34,118 nucleotides of DNA from Planctomycetota bacterium. Lineage in GTDB: Bacteria > Planctomycetota > MHYJ01 > JACPRB01. The position numbers were made by a program, and so were the translations under genes. The stretch spans positions 1-34,118 of the forward strand of contig JACPRC010000187.1 in assembly GCA_016190175.1 (NCBI GenBank), in the 5' to 3' direction. Each line of letters begins with the position of its first letter. The stretch's first letter is position 1. Shown piece after piece: positions 23,255 to 30,022 of this stretch. Under the pieces are notes generated by a model that was not told the DNA's origin, did not search any database, and saw only the letters and a program-made list of their open reading frames with translations.

Positions 23255-23824
23255 TCACGCACGCTTCGCCACCCGGTCGGACAGATAATGGAGGATAGCG
23301 TGGTGCGCCAGTTCCACGGGGCCATAGGCGCCCGATCCCACGTAGAAGTTCACGTCTCCCATCGACCGCAACGGGTTGTCGGGCCGAAAACCCGAACAGG
23401 TGAGCACCGCCGCCCGCCCCTCGCGCGCCGCACGCACCCCGCGCAGGATGTTCTCCGACCTGCCGGAGCTGCTGACCGCGATCAGAAGATCGTCGGGCGC
23501 GGCCCACATCCGGACGCACCGCTCGAAGGCCTCCGGGTAACCGTGGTCGTTGCTCAGCGCGGTCAGCATCGCCGCGTCGGTGAACGCCATCGAGCGGACT
23601 CCGGCGGCGTGACAGAAGTCGTTCTGCATGTGGCTCGAGATGGCCGCGCTTCCGCCGTTTCCGACGAGGAGGATCTTGCGTGACCCGGCGCGCACCGACT
23701 CGATCAGCGCGGCGGCCCGATCGCCCCCCTCCTGGAGCGCGAGCGCCCGCCCCTCCCCGTCCGTGACCTGGACCGCATCGAGCAGATCCGCGAGGGTCCG
23801 GAAGTACTCCGCCGCGCTATGCAT
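23255..23824 (-). CDS. SIS-domain sugar-phosphate isomerase, GmhA-like
   Basis: A 189-residue SIS protein like sedoheptulose-7-phosphate isomerase, the first step of NDP-heptose synthesis. It has GNGGSAAISSHMQNDF, ALSNDHGYPEAF and VSSSGRSENILRGVRAARE. Compared with E. coli GmhA, the metal-site Glu four residues after the His is Asp here, and the Gln of QEIH appears to be Glu (VELAHH), so substrate or metal use may differ. It lies 6 bases after the bifunctional kinase/nucleotidyltransferase gene, the next enzyme in a heptose pathway, which supports the assignment. Confidence 0.8.
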   Translation of the reverse strand: MHSAAEYFRTLADLLDAVQVTDGEGRALALQEGGDRAAALIESVRAGSRKILLVGNGGSAAISSHMQNDFCHAAGVRSMAFTDAAMLTALSNDHGYPEAFERCVRMWAAPDDLLIAVSSSGRSENILRGVRAAREGRAAVLTCSGFRPDNPLRSMGDVNFYVGSGAYGPVELAHHAILHYLSDRVAKRA

Positions 23825-23830
23825 GCTTCC

Positions 23831-25357
23831 TCACTTGAGCAGCGCCTCGATGTGCTTGAGCAGCGGCACCCGCTCGATGGACCGGCGGTGTCCCACGGTC
23901 GCCACCGCCTCGGCTCCGGCGGCGCTCCCCACGAAGGCCGCGATCTCCATCGGCGCGTTCTGGACGACGCACAAGGCGCTGACGGAGAGGAACGCGTCGC
24001 CGGCCCCCATGCGGTCGACCACCTGCGTCGCCAGGGCGGGGAGTTCCCGGAAACCGGTGTCCCCGGCATAGCACAGCGCCCCGTACTTCCCCCGCGTGAT
24101 CATCATCCGGCCGCACTGGAGCTTCCGCGCGAGCTGAAGCACGAGCGGCTTCGGGTCTCCAAACCGCTCCCGTTCGACCAGGCGAAGTTCGCCCTCCCCC
24201 ATGCACGCGTAGTCCGCCCGAGCGTACTTCGCGATGCTGTGATAGCCCAGGTTGCCGGCGTTCGCCTGCGCGTTGAGGGCGAGGAACCGCGAGCCCTCGC
24301 AGAGAACCCGGATCGCGTTCGCGCTCAACATCCCGTGGCCGTAGTCGATCACGAGCACGAGATCGTACTCCCCGATGCGTTCCGCCAGCGCGGCGCACAT
24401 GGCCCGGTCGTCCTCCTCCTCCAGCGGTCCCGTGTTGATCTCGTAGACCTCGAACATCTTCTGGAAGAAGTAGCCCTCGACGAACCGCCTCTTCACGATC
24501 GTCGGAGAGCGTTTCCGGAAGAGGAACCGGGAGTCGATGGCGGGGTTCAGCCGTTCCCGGATGAACTCCTCCTGCGGGTTCTGATCCCCCAGGAGGGTGA
24601 GGAGAGTCACGTGATCGCTGAAGTCGGCGACGTTGTTCGCCACGGCGAGGCTCCCTCCGGCGAACTTCTCCACGGAGTCGGAGCGCAGCGCGAGGATCGG
24701 CTCCTTGATGGACTTCCCGAGGGCCTGGCAGAAGACGTACTCGTCGATGATCGCCTCGCCCACGACCAGGACCTTGAGCTTCCGCGCGTCGTCGAGGTAC
24801 CGGATGACGTCCCCCGCCGCGTACCGCGTGGAGAAGTCCCCCAGATACGCGGTCGCCTCTGGGGAGAGAACGCCGAGATGGCGGTTGATGAGGCTCGACG
24901 AACTGAAGGTGAGGTCGTGGGTGAAGGCGAGGCTGCCCCCGACGGAGCGGACGGCCTCCTCTTCCAGCGATATGGCCCCCGTGCGGTCCTTCCCCGCGTC
25001 GCCGTACTCGGCCCCCTTCACGTACAGGTGGGGGCGCAGGAGCCGGATCGCCTCCACCGCCGTGGGCCAGCGGTTGACGGCGACGTAATCGACGGAGGCG
25101 AGCGCGGCCAGCGCTTCCGCCCGGAGCTGTTCGCCGAAGACGGGACGGCCCGGTCCCTTGTTGACGAACCGGTCCGGAGTCACCGTGACGACGAGGACCT
25201 CCCCGAGCCGCTTCGCGTTCTCCATGTGCCGGATGTGTCCGATGTGCATCAGGTCGAACACCCCGTGGCAGTGGACGATCTTCCGGTTCTCGGCGCGGTG
25301 GCCGTCGAGGACCCGGGCCAGATCGTCCAGATCCCTAACTTTTCCGTTCCGATGCAT
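23831..25357 (-). CDS. bifunctional nucleotidyltransferase-PfkB kinase, reversed-order HldE-like
   Basis: A 508-residue fusion. Residues about 25-160 are a cytidylyltransferase-type domain with HCHGVFDLMHIGHIRH (HIGH at 38-41). Residues about 195-508 are a PfkB/ribokinase domain with AGGSLAVANNVADF, LLGDQNPQEEF and GAGDAF at 451-456. E. coli HldE has the kinase first and the nucleotidyltransferase second; here the order is swapped. The enzyme would phosphorylate heptose-7-phosphate at C-1 and then form NDP-heptose. A GmhB phosphatase for the middle step was not found here. The ATG at 25357 lies 23 bases inside the upstream epimerase gene. Confidence 0.84.
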   Translation of the reverse strand: MHRNGKVRDLDDLARVLDGHRAENRKIVHCHGVFDLMHIGHIRHMENAKRLGEVLVVTVTPDRFVNKGPGRPVFGEQLRAEALAALASVDYVAVNRWPTAVEAIRLLRPHLYVKGAEYGDAGKDRTGAISLEEEAVRSVGGSLAFTHDLTFSSSSLINRHLGVLSPEATAYLGDFSTRYAAGDVIRYLDDARKLKVLVVGEAIIDEYVFCQALGKSIKEPILALRSDSVEKFAGGSLAVANNVADFSDHVTLLTLLGDQNPQEEFIRERLNPAIDSRFLFRKRSPTIVKRRFVEGYFFQKMFEVYEINTGPLEEEDDRAMCAALAERIGEYDLVLVIDYGHGMLSANAIRVLCEGSRFLALNAQANAGNLGYHSIAKYARADYACMGEGELRLVERERFGDPKPLVLQLARKLQCGRMMITRGKYGALCYAGDTGFRELPALATQVVDRMGAGDAFLSVSALCVVQNAPMEIAAFVGSAAGAEAVATVGHRRSIERVPLLKHIEALLK

Positions 25358-26351
25358 GGGAGGCTCCCAGATAGCGGAACCAGTCGCGGGTCGCATCCTG
25401 GATGGACCTCTCGTCCCAGACCGGCGCCTTGCGCCACAGCTCGATATGGTCGAGCATGATCCGCACCCCCTCCTCGAACGGCACCTTCGGACGCCATCCG
25501 AGCGTCCGCTCGATCCTGGAGGAATCCGCATGAGTCCGGTCGGGTTCCCCGGGCCTCCTGGGAATGTGCACCTTCTCCCCCCCAAGGAGGGCGACGAGAT
25601 CGTTCACGCTCCGGGGATCCCCCGAGCCGACGTTGAAGATCTCGCCCTCGACGTCGGACTCCGCGGCACGCACGAACGCGTCCACGACGTCGGTGACGAA
25701 GGTGAAGTCGCGCGTCTGGTTCCCGTCGCCGACGACGGTGAAGGGTTTTTCCGCGAGCTTCTGCGCGAGGAAGACGCCGAAGACGGCCCCGTACGCGCCC
25801 GTCGTCCGCGAGCGCGGTCCGTAGACGTTGAAGAGCCTCAGGCTGACGCAGGGCAGCCGATAGGTCCGGTTCCAATGCAGGACGTACTGCTCTCCGAGGT
25901 ACTTCGTGAGCGCGTACGGGTACATCGGCCGGATCGGCGCCGTCTCCGCCGTGGGGTACCGGTCGGGAATGCCGTAGCAGGACGATGAAGCGGCATAGAC
26001 GAACCGCTTCGCGCCGGCCGCGCGTGCGGCCTCGAGAACGGCGACGGTGCCGTCCACGTTCGCACGGTGGTAGTCGAGAGGCCGCTGAATGGACGGCACG
26101 ATGTCGGCGAGGGCGGCGAGGTGGAAGACCCAGTCGGCGCCCTCGAAGAGCGGGCGGATCGCGTCCCCCTCCGCGACGTCGGCGCGGGCGATGCGCAGTC
26201 TCGGGTTCTCCCCGAGGTTGTCCGCCCGCCCCGTCGCGAAGTTGTCCACCACGGTGACGGCGTGGCCGTCGCGGAGCAGGCGCTCCGTGAGATGGCTGCC
26301 GATGAAGCCGGCTCCGCCGGTCACCACGACATTATGGACCCTGTGTTCCAT
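25335..26351 (-). CDS. NAD-dependent UDP-sugar 4-epimerase-like enzyme
   Basis: A 338-residue extended SDR with GGAGFIG (12-18), AASSSCYG (120-127) and the Y146-x3-K150 in YALTK, followed by LRLFNVYGPRSRTTGAYGAVFGVF, typical of WbpP/Gne-like UDP-GlcNAc or UDP-GalNAc epimerases. DGNQTRDFTFV and the VGSGDPRSVNDL are further family marks. It supplies or epimerises an NDP-sugar for the polysaccharide. The ATG overlaps the end of the Wzt-like gene by 20 bases. The substrate is inferred only by overall likeness. Confidence 0.84.
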   Translation of the reverse strand: MEHRVHNVVVTGGAGFIGSHLTERLLRDGHAVTVVDNFATGRADNLGENPRLRIARADVAEGDAIRPLFEGADWVFHLAALADIVPSIQRPLDYHRANVDGTVAVLEAARAAGAKRFVYAASSSCYGIPDRYPTAETAPIRPMYPYALTKYLGEQYVLHWNRTYRLPCVSLRLFNVYGPRSRTTGAYGAVFGVFLAQKLAEKPFTVVGDGNQTRDFTFVTDVVDAFVRAAESDVEGEIFNVGSGDPRSVNDLVALLGGEKVHIPRRPGEPDRTHADSSRIERTLGWRPKVPFEEGVRIMLDHIELWRKAPVWDERSIQDATRDWFRYLGASHASERKS

Positions 26352-27624
26352 TTCTCGCTTCAACCCCCGCGTCCCGGCGTTCCGTATCCCACTCCAGCAC
26401 GGGCGCGACGATGGGCTTCCGATAGTCGAGGGATTCCACGGAGCCCGCAACCTGCACCTCGAAAGCGACCGAGTCCAGAACGGTGTCGTAGATGAGCAGT
26501 CCGACCAGATGCGCGGAAAGGGCGACGGTGTAGCGTCCCGACGCGAGGAAATGGCCGGGCAGCACGAACCCGGTCCGGTAGCGGCCGGGCTCCTTGGGGA
26601 GCCCGGACACGTTGCGCGAGTCCGAATCCGCCGTGTACGTCACCTGAATCTCCATCGCGTTGCAGATCGCGGCGCTGATCGCGCAACTCTCCAGGGGCCG
26701 GTGCACTTCGTACTCCACCTCGATCGCGATCGGCTCGTCGCCCCGGAAAGACGCGCTCGTCCGGCCGTCGGGTCCCTTCGCGCGGACGGAGCGGATCGTG
26801 AGATCCTGCGACGGGCTCATGGAGGCCGGCCGCTTCCACGCCCCCTCGCAGGTGGTCCGCCCGGCGAGATAGCGCCCCACCACCTGACCCGCGGGCCCGT
26901 CGGCCGCGATCCGCCCCCCCTCCAGGAGCACGGCCCGGCCGCACAGGCGGTCGATCACGCTCATGTTGTGGCTGACGAACAGGATCGTCCGACCCCGCTT
27001 CGCGGCGACGTCGCTCATCAGGTTCAGGCACTTCTTCTGGAAGGCCGCGTCCCCCACCGCCAGCACCTCGTCCACGAGCAGCACGTCCGGCTCCAGGTGC
27101 GCCGCCACCGCGAACGCCAGCCGCACGTACATCCCGCTCGAATAGTGCTTCACCGGAGTGTCCAGGAACCTCTCGATCTCGGAGAACGCCACGATCTCGT
27201 CGAACTTGCGGGCGATCTCGGCGCGCTTCATCCCCAGAATGGCGCCGTTGAGATAGATGTTCTCGCGGCCGGTGAGCTCCGGATGAAACCCCGTTCCCAC
27301 CTCGAGGAGCGCCCTCACCCGGCCGCGCACCTCCGCCCGCCCCTCCGCCGGTTCCGTGATCCGCGACAGGATCTTCAGAAGCGTCGACTTCCCCGCGCCG
27401 TTCGCCCCGATGATCCCGACGATCTCCCCTTCCTTCACCTCGAACGACACGTCCTTGAGCGCCCAGAGGGTCCGATCCTCAGAGCCGTGGCCGTTGCGGC
27501 GGAAGAGGCGCAGCGGCGCCCGTGCCGCGTTCATCAGCGCCTCGCGGAACGTCCGGTACGCCTGCCACGCGCCGATCCGGTAGCGCTTGCCGAGACCCTC
27601 GACGCGTATCGCAACGTCACTCAT
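26332..27624 (-). CDS. wzt: ABC-2 polysaccharide exporter ATPase, Wzt-like
   Basis: A 430-residue ATPase that powers export of an undecaprenyl-linked polysaccharide with the Wzm-like permease. Walker A GANGAGKST is at 73-81, the signature is HYSSGMYVRLAFA near 160-172, Walker B VLLVDEVLAVGD at 181-192, and the H-loop is in LFVSHN. Residues about 270-430 form a C-terminal beta-sandwich, like the Wzt domains that read the terminal modification of the glycan (methyl or similar caps); the methyltransferases in the operon could provide such a cap. The ATG at 27624 overlaps the HepT-like gene by 8 bases. Confidence 0.9.
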   Translation of the reverse strand: MSDVAIRVEGLGKRYRIGAWQAYRTFREALMNAARAPLRLFRRNGHGSEDRTLWALKDVSFEVKEGEIVGIIGANGAGKSTLLKILSRITEPAEGRAEVRGRVRALLEVGTGFHPELTGRENIYLNGAILGMKRAEIARKFDEIVAFSEIERFLDTPVKHYSSGMYVRLAFAVAAHLEPDVLLVDEVLAVGDAAFQKKCLNLMSDVAAKRGRTILFVSHNMSVIDRLCGRAVLLEGGRIAADGPAGQVVGRYLAGRTTCEGAWKRPASMSPSQDLTIRSVRAKGPDGRTSASFRGDEPIAIEVEYEVHRPLESCAISAAICNAMEIQVTYTADSDSRNVSGLPKEPGRYRTGFVLPGHFLASGRYTVALSAHLVGLLIYDTVLDSVAFEVQVAGSVESLDYRKPIVAPVLEWDTERRDAGVEARNGTQGP

Positions 27625-28108
27625 CGTCCTGAGACACCTTGTCGAGAAAACCCGCAAATGCCTCAAGTTCCTCCCGCAGCCGGGGCAGGAGGCTCCCGAG
27701 ACGATCCACCAGCGTCTCGATGCGCGCCGGATCGAACACGAAGCTGTACACGTTCCGCACCACGTGCCGGAAGCGGAGGTATTCATCGATGCCCTGTACC
27801 GAGGCTTGCGAAAGGACCGCGGGACGCAAGCCGGGCATCTCCCCGACCATCTGCTCCAGAAGTTCCCGGTGCCACGGCGCACCCGTCGGGACCTTCGCGT
27901 CGATCGTCGCGGCCACATGGTGGAACAGTCGTTCAAGCCCCGTGTAGAAATCGTGCAAGCTCAGGGCCGCGGAGTCGGCGAGCAGATCCATCTCCTCCAC
28001 CCGCCGCCTCATGGCCGCGACGGCCCGACGGGCCCGCCCTGCGATCTCGTCAAGATCCGCGCAGGTCTGTCGGATACGCTCCGCTGCGGCCTTGTAGCGC
28101 TCGATCAA
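27617..28108 (-). CDS. HepT-like HEPN domain protein, putative toxin
   Basis: A 163-residue helical protein with a HEPN/HepT-type fold: long helices with YTGLERLFHHVAATID near 55-70 and the motif R114-x4-N119-x-Y121 in FRHVVRNVY. Typical HepT RNases carry R-x4-H-x-Y; the catalytic His is Asn here, so nuclease activity is uncertain, while the Tyr that MntA AMPylates is kept. It starts at TTG (28108), overlapping the MntA-like stop as TTGA, and overlaps the Wzt-like start by 8 bases. It lies between the exporter genes, an unusual site for a toxin module. Confidence 0.7.
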   Translation of the reverse strand: MIERYKAAAERIRQTCADLDEIAGRARRAVAAMRRRVEEMDLLADSAALSLHDFYTGLERLFHHVAATIDAKVPTGAPWHRELLEQMVGEMPGLRPAVLSQASVQGIDEYLRFRHVVRNVYSFVFDPARIETLVDRLGSLLPRLREELEAFAGFLDKVSQDDE

Positions 28109-28476
28109 ACCTCCACCCCTTCTCGTTCGATGACGGCCCGGAGAGACGACCGACACGCATCGACGACGACGAGATTCACTTCGATCTCCGGGTCGATGTC
28201 CATGGCGGCGCCGATGGCACGGAAGGTATCCCCCGGCGGGATCCCCCAGGCGGCCAGATCCACATCGGACCATCGCGTGAAACACCCGGGGTGGACGAGA
28301 GATCCGAACACGACGACGCGCGCGGCCCCGAAGCGCGCACGCAGCATCGCCGCCGCGCGACGCGCCACCTCCCACGCCCGGGTCTCGCGCGGAGCGGCGA
28401 TCGCGCGCTCCTCGGCCTCCCGCCGGAGTGCCGCCGCCCTGTACTGGGCCAACCGTTCAGGTGGAATGGCTAGCAA
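28105..28476 (-). CDS. MntA-like minimal nucleotidyltransferase, putative antitoxin
   Basis: A 123-residue MNT-fold protein: VVVFGSLVHPG with G58-S59, then SDVDLAAWG with D71 and D73 as metal ligands, then EVNLVVVDA. MntA-type antitoxins neutralise HepT by adding AMP to its motif tyrosine. It begins at a TTG (28476) overlapping a small open frame by 7 bases and ends in a TTGA overlap with the HepT-like gene. The two genes form a translationally coupled module between wzm and wzt; the N-terminal ~45 residues (LRREAEERAIAAPRETRAWE) are a helical extension. Confidence 0.75.
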   Translation of the reverse strand: MLAIPPERLAQYRAAALRREAEERAIAAPRETRAWEVARRAAAMLRARFGAARVVVFGSLVHPGCFTRWSDVDLAAWGIPPGDTFRAIGAAMDIDPEIEVNLVVVDACRSSLRAVIEREGVEV

Positions 28477-28580
28477 AGCGCGCCCCCTTCGGTGAGATGG
28501 ATCTTCCCATGCCCGGACACCACCCGGGCGGCGTATCGAATCGCCCGGAGCAGGCCCGCGACATCCGGTCCATTCTTCAT
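28470..28580 (-). CDS. possible 36-residue peptide linking wzm to mntA-like
   Basis: A short frame (MKNGPDVAGLLRAIRYAARV...) whose ATG overlaps the Wzm-like stop as ATGA and whose end overlaps the MntA-like TTG. It has the amphipathic look of a helix and fills an otherwise empty 100-base gap. I do not recognise it. It may be a real small protein or just a re-initiation relay that keeps ribosomes moving through the module. Confidence 0.3.
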   Translation of the reverse strand: MKNGPDVAGLLRAIRYAARVVSGHGKIHLTEGGALC

Positions 28581-29398
28581 ACCACGTCCACGAACGTCCG
28601 CTCCATCCGGCGGTAGAACGCCAGCCCCGACACGAGGAGCGCCAGCATCATGGCCGTCGAGACCCACAGCATCGGGCCGGGCGGCGCGCCCCGCAGGAGC
28701 GCCCACCGGAACCCCTCGATCACCCCCGCCATCGGATTCAGCCCGTACAGCGCCTTCCACACCGGATGGCGGATCATGCTGCTCGGGTACGCGATCGGGG
28801 AGGCGAAGAACGCGACGTTGAGGAGGAACGGAACCACGTACCGGAAGTCGCGGTAGTGGGCGTTCAACGCCGCCAGCCACAGCCCCAGCGCGAGCGCGGA
28901 GAGCATCGCCAGGAGCACGAACAGGGGCAGCAGCGCCGCCGCCGCGGACGGGACGATGCCGTAGTAGACCATCAGCCCGGCGAGCACCAGGAACGAGATG
29001 CCGAAATCGACGAGGGCCGAAAGGAGCGGCGCCAGCGGCAGGATCAGGCGCGGGAAGTAGACCTTGCTGATGATGCCCCGATGCTCGATCACGCTCCCGG
29101 ACGCCCCGGCCATCGCGTGGGAGAAGTAGCCCCAGGGAAGGAGCGCCGCGAAGGCGAAGACCGGGTACGGGAGTCCGTCGGAGGGAAGCCCGGCCAGCTT
29201 CCCGAAGAAGATCGTGAAGATGATCATCACCGTGATCGGCTGGATCACCGCCCACGTCGCGCCGAGGAACGTCTGCTTGTAGCGCACCTTGACCTCGCGC
29301 GCCGCGAGCACCCACAGGAGTTCGCGGAACTCCCACAGTTCCCCCAGGCCCAACCCCGCCCAGCCCTTCCGCGGACGGATGACGGTCACGTCGGCCAT
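28577..29398 (-). CDS. wzm: ABC-2 polysaccharide exporter permease, Wzm-like
   Basis: A 273-residue inner-membrane protein with about six transmembrane helices, for example WAVIQPITVMIIFTIFFG, FAALLPWGYFSHAMAG, LLSALVDFGISFLVLAGL, LLPLFVLLAMLSALALGL, VPFLLNVAFFASPIAY and MMLALLVSGLAF. The N-terminal REVKVRYKQTFLGATW and the NPMAGVIEGFRW are hallmarks of ABC-2 glycan exporters. It forms the export channel with the Wzt-like ATPase, from which it is separated by a toxin-antitoxin-like module. GAGGGG precedes the ATG; the regulator gene ends 8 bases upstream. Confidence 0.92.
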   Translation of the reverse strand: MADVTVIRPRKGWAGLGLGELWEFRELLWVLAAREVKVRYKQTFLGATWAVIQPITVMIIFTIFFGKLAGLPSDGLPYPVFAFAALLPWGYFSHAMAGASGSVIEHRGIISKVYFPRLILPLAPLLSALVDFGISFLVLAGLMVYYGIVPSAAAALLPLFVLLAMLSALALGLWLAALNAHYRDFRYVVPFLLNVAFFASPIAYPSSMIRHPVWKALYGLNPMAGVIEGFRWALLRGAPPGPMLWVSTAMMLALLVSGLAFYRRMERTFVDVV

Positions 29399-29406
29399 GC
29401 TTCCCC

Positions 29407-29955
29407 TCAGGAGAGGTCGATGACGGCGAGCCCGACGCGCTCCCAAGCCTCCCGGCGGGCGCGCGAGGGCCTTTCAAAGACGACGAGGACCTCCGCATGG
29501 CCGTTCCCGTCCCACGCACCCGCGTACGATCCCCCCGCCTCCCGGACCGCCTCCAGAAGGATGGGGGAGAGTTCGCCCGCGCCGACGGAAGCGACGAGCG
29601 GTTTCTTGCGCCCCGTCTCGCGGATGCGCTGCACGACGGCCGTCCTCAGGTCGCCGTAGTACCGCAAGGACAGCCGGACGAAGTCCCGCGTCTTGCGGAC
29701 CTTCTCCGCCAGCCCCCGCGGCGTCAGGGCGTACAGGAGCCGCCGTCCGGGGATCGACCGCACCTTGATCCACGCCTTCCGCGCCAGCCGCCGGATGAGG
29801 AGATTCGTCATCCCGAGGGAGATGTCCAGGCGCCGGCTGATCTCGCGCTGGCTGATGCCCGGGTCGCGCTCCAGTTCGCGGAGGATGTGGAGCGCCGCGA
29901 GGTCGTCGTGCCGGGGAAGCCCCTCTCCGTTCATGGCTTGAACACTTGCGTTCAC
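29407..29955 (-). CDS. winged-helix regulator of the polysaccharide operon
   Basis: A 182-residue regulator. Residues about 17-80 form a winged helix with recognition segment ISQREISRRLDISLGMTNLL and wing KVRSIPGRRLLYALTPRG. The C-terminal part (PLVASVGAGELSPILLEAVREAG, AEVLVVFERP) is an alpha/beta domain that could sense a ligand. Winged-helix genes of this type are often the first gene of glycan clusters. The GTG at 29955 has a TATGTT ending 6 bases upstream, giving a leaderless start; an ATG at 29934 (175 residues) is an alternative. Three TGAAC half-sites overlap the start, suggesting autoregulation. Confidence 0.78.
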   Translation of the reverse strand: MNASVQAMNGEGLPRHDDLAALHILRELERDPGISQREISRRLDISLGMTNLLIRRLARKAWIKVRSIPGRRLLYALTPRGLAEKVRKTRDFVRLSLRYYGDLRTAVVQRIRETGRKKPLVASVGAGELSPILLEAVREAGGSYAGAWDGNGHAEVLVVFERPSRARREAWERVGLAVIDLS

Positions 29956-29964
29956 AATCTGAAC
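29939..29964. promoter_or_regulatory. candidate operator, three TGAAC half-sites
   Basis: TGAAC at 29939-29943, GTTCA (its complement) at 29950-29954 and TGAAC at 29960-29964 form two overlapping inverted repeats, GTTCA-N5-TGAAC and TGAAC-N6-GTTCA. The centres are about 11 and 10 bases apart, one helical turn each. They cover the start codon and the -10 of the regulator gene at 29962-29967, where a bound dimer would block transcription. Site and regulator are linked by position only. Confidence 0.45.
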
Positions 29965-29989
29965 ATATCACAATATCGGTCAACGTCAA
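29962..29989 (-). promoter_or_regulatory. promoter of the polysaccharide operon
   Basis: On the minus strand TTGACG (29989-29984), a 16-base spacer ending TGA, and TATGTT (29967-29962), so both a -35-like hexamer and an extended -10 are present. The -10 ends 6 bases before the GTG at 29955. It lies in the 67-base divergent gap to the methyltransferase at 30023 and is the only good promoter seen ahead of the ~21.5-kb gene series. Confidence 0.5.
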
Positions 29990-30022
29990 GGCAGAACTGG
30001 ACGAAATTCCAGCAGAACCCCA

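Noticed and set aside
26089-28473. A 794-codon plus-strand open frame across the wzt, hepT-like and mntA-like genes
   Set aside because: It is antisense to well-supported genes with Walker motifs and DxD sites and has no homology features.
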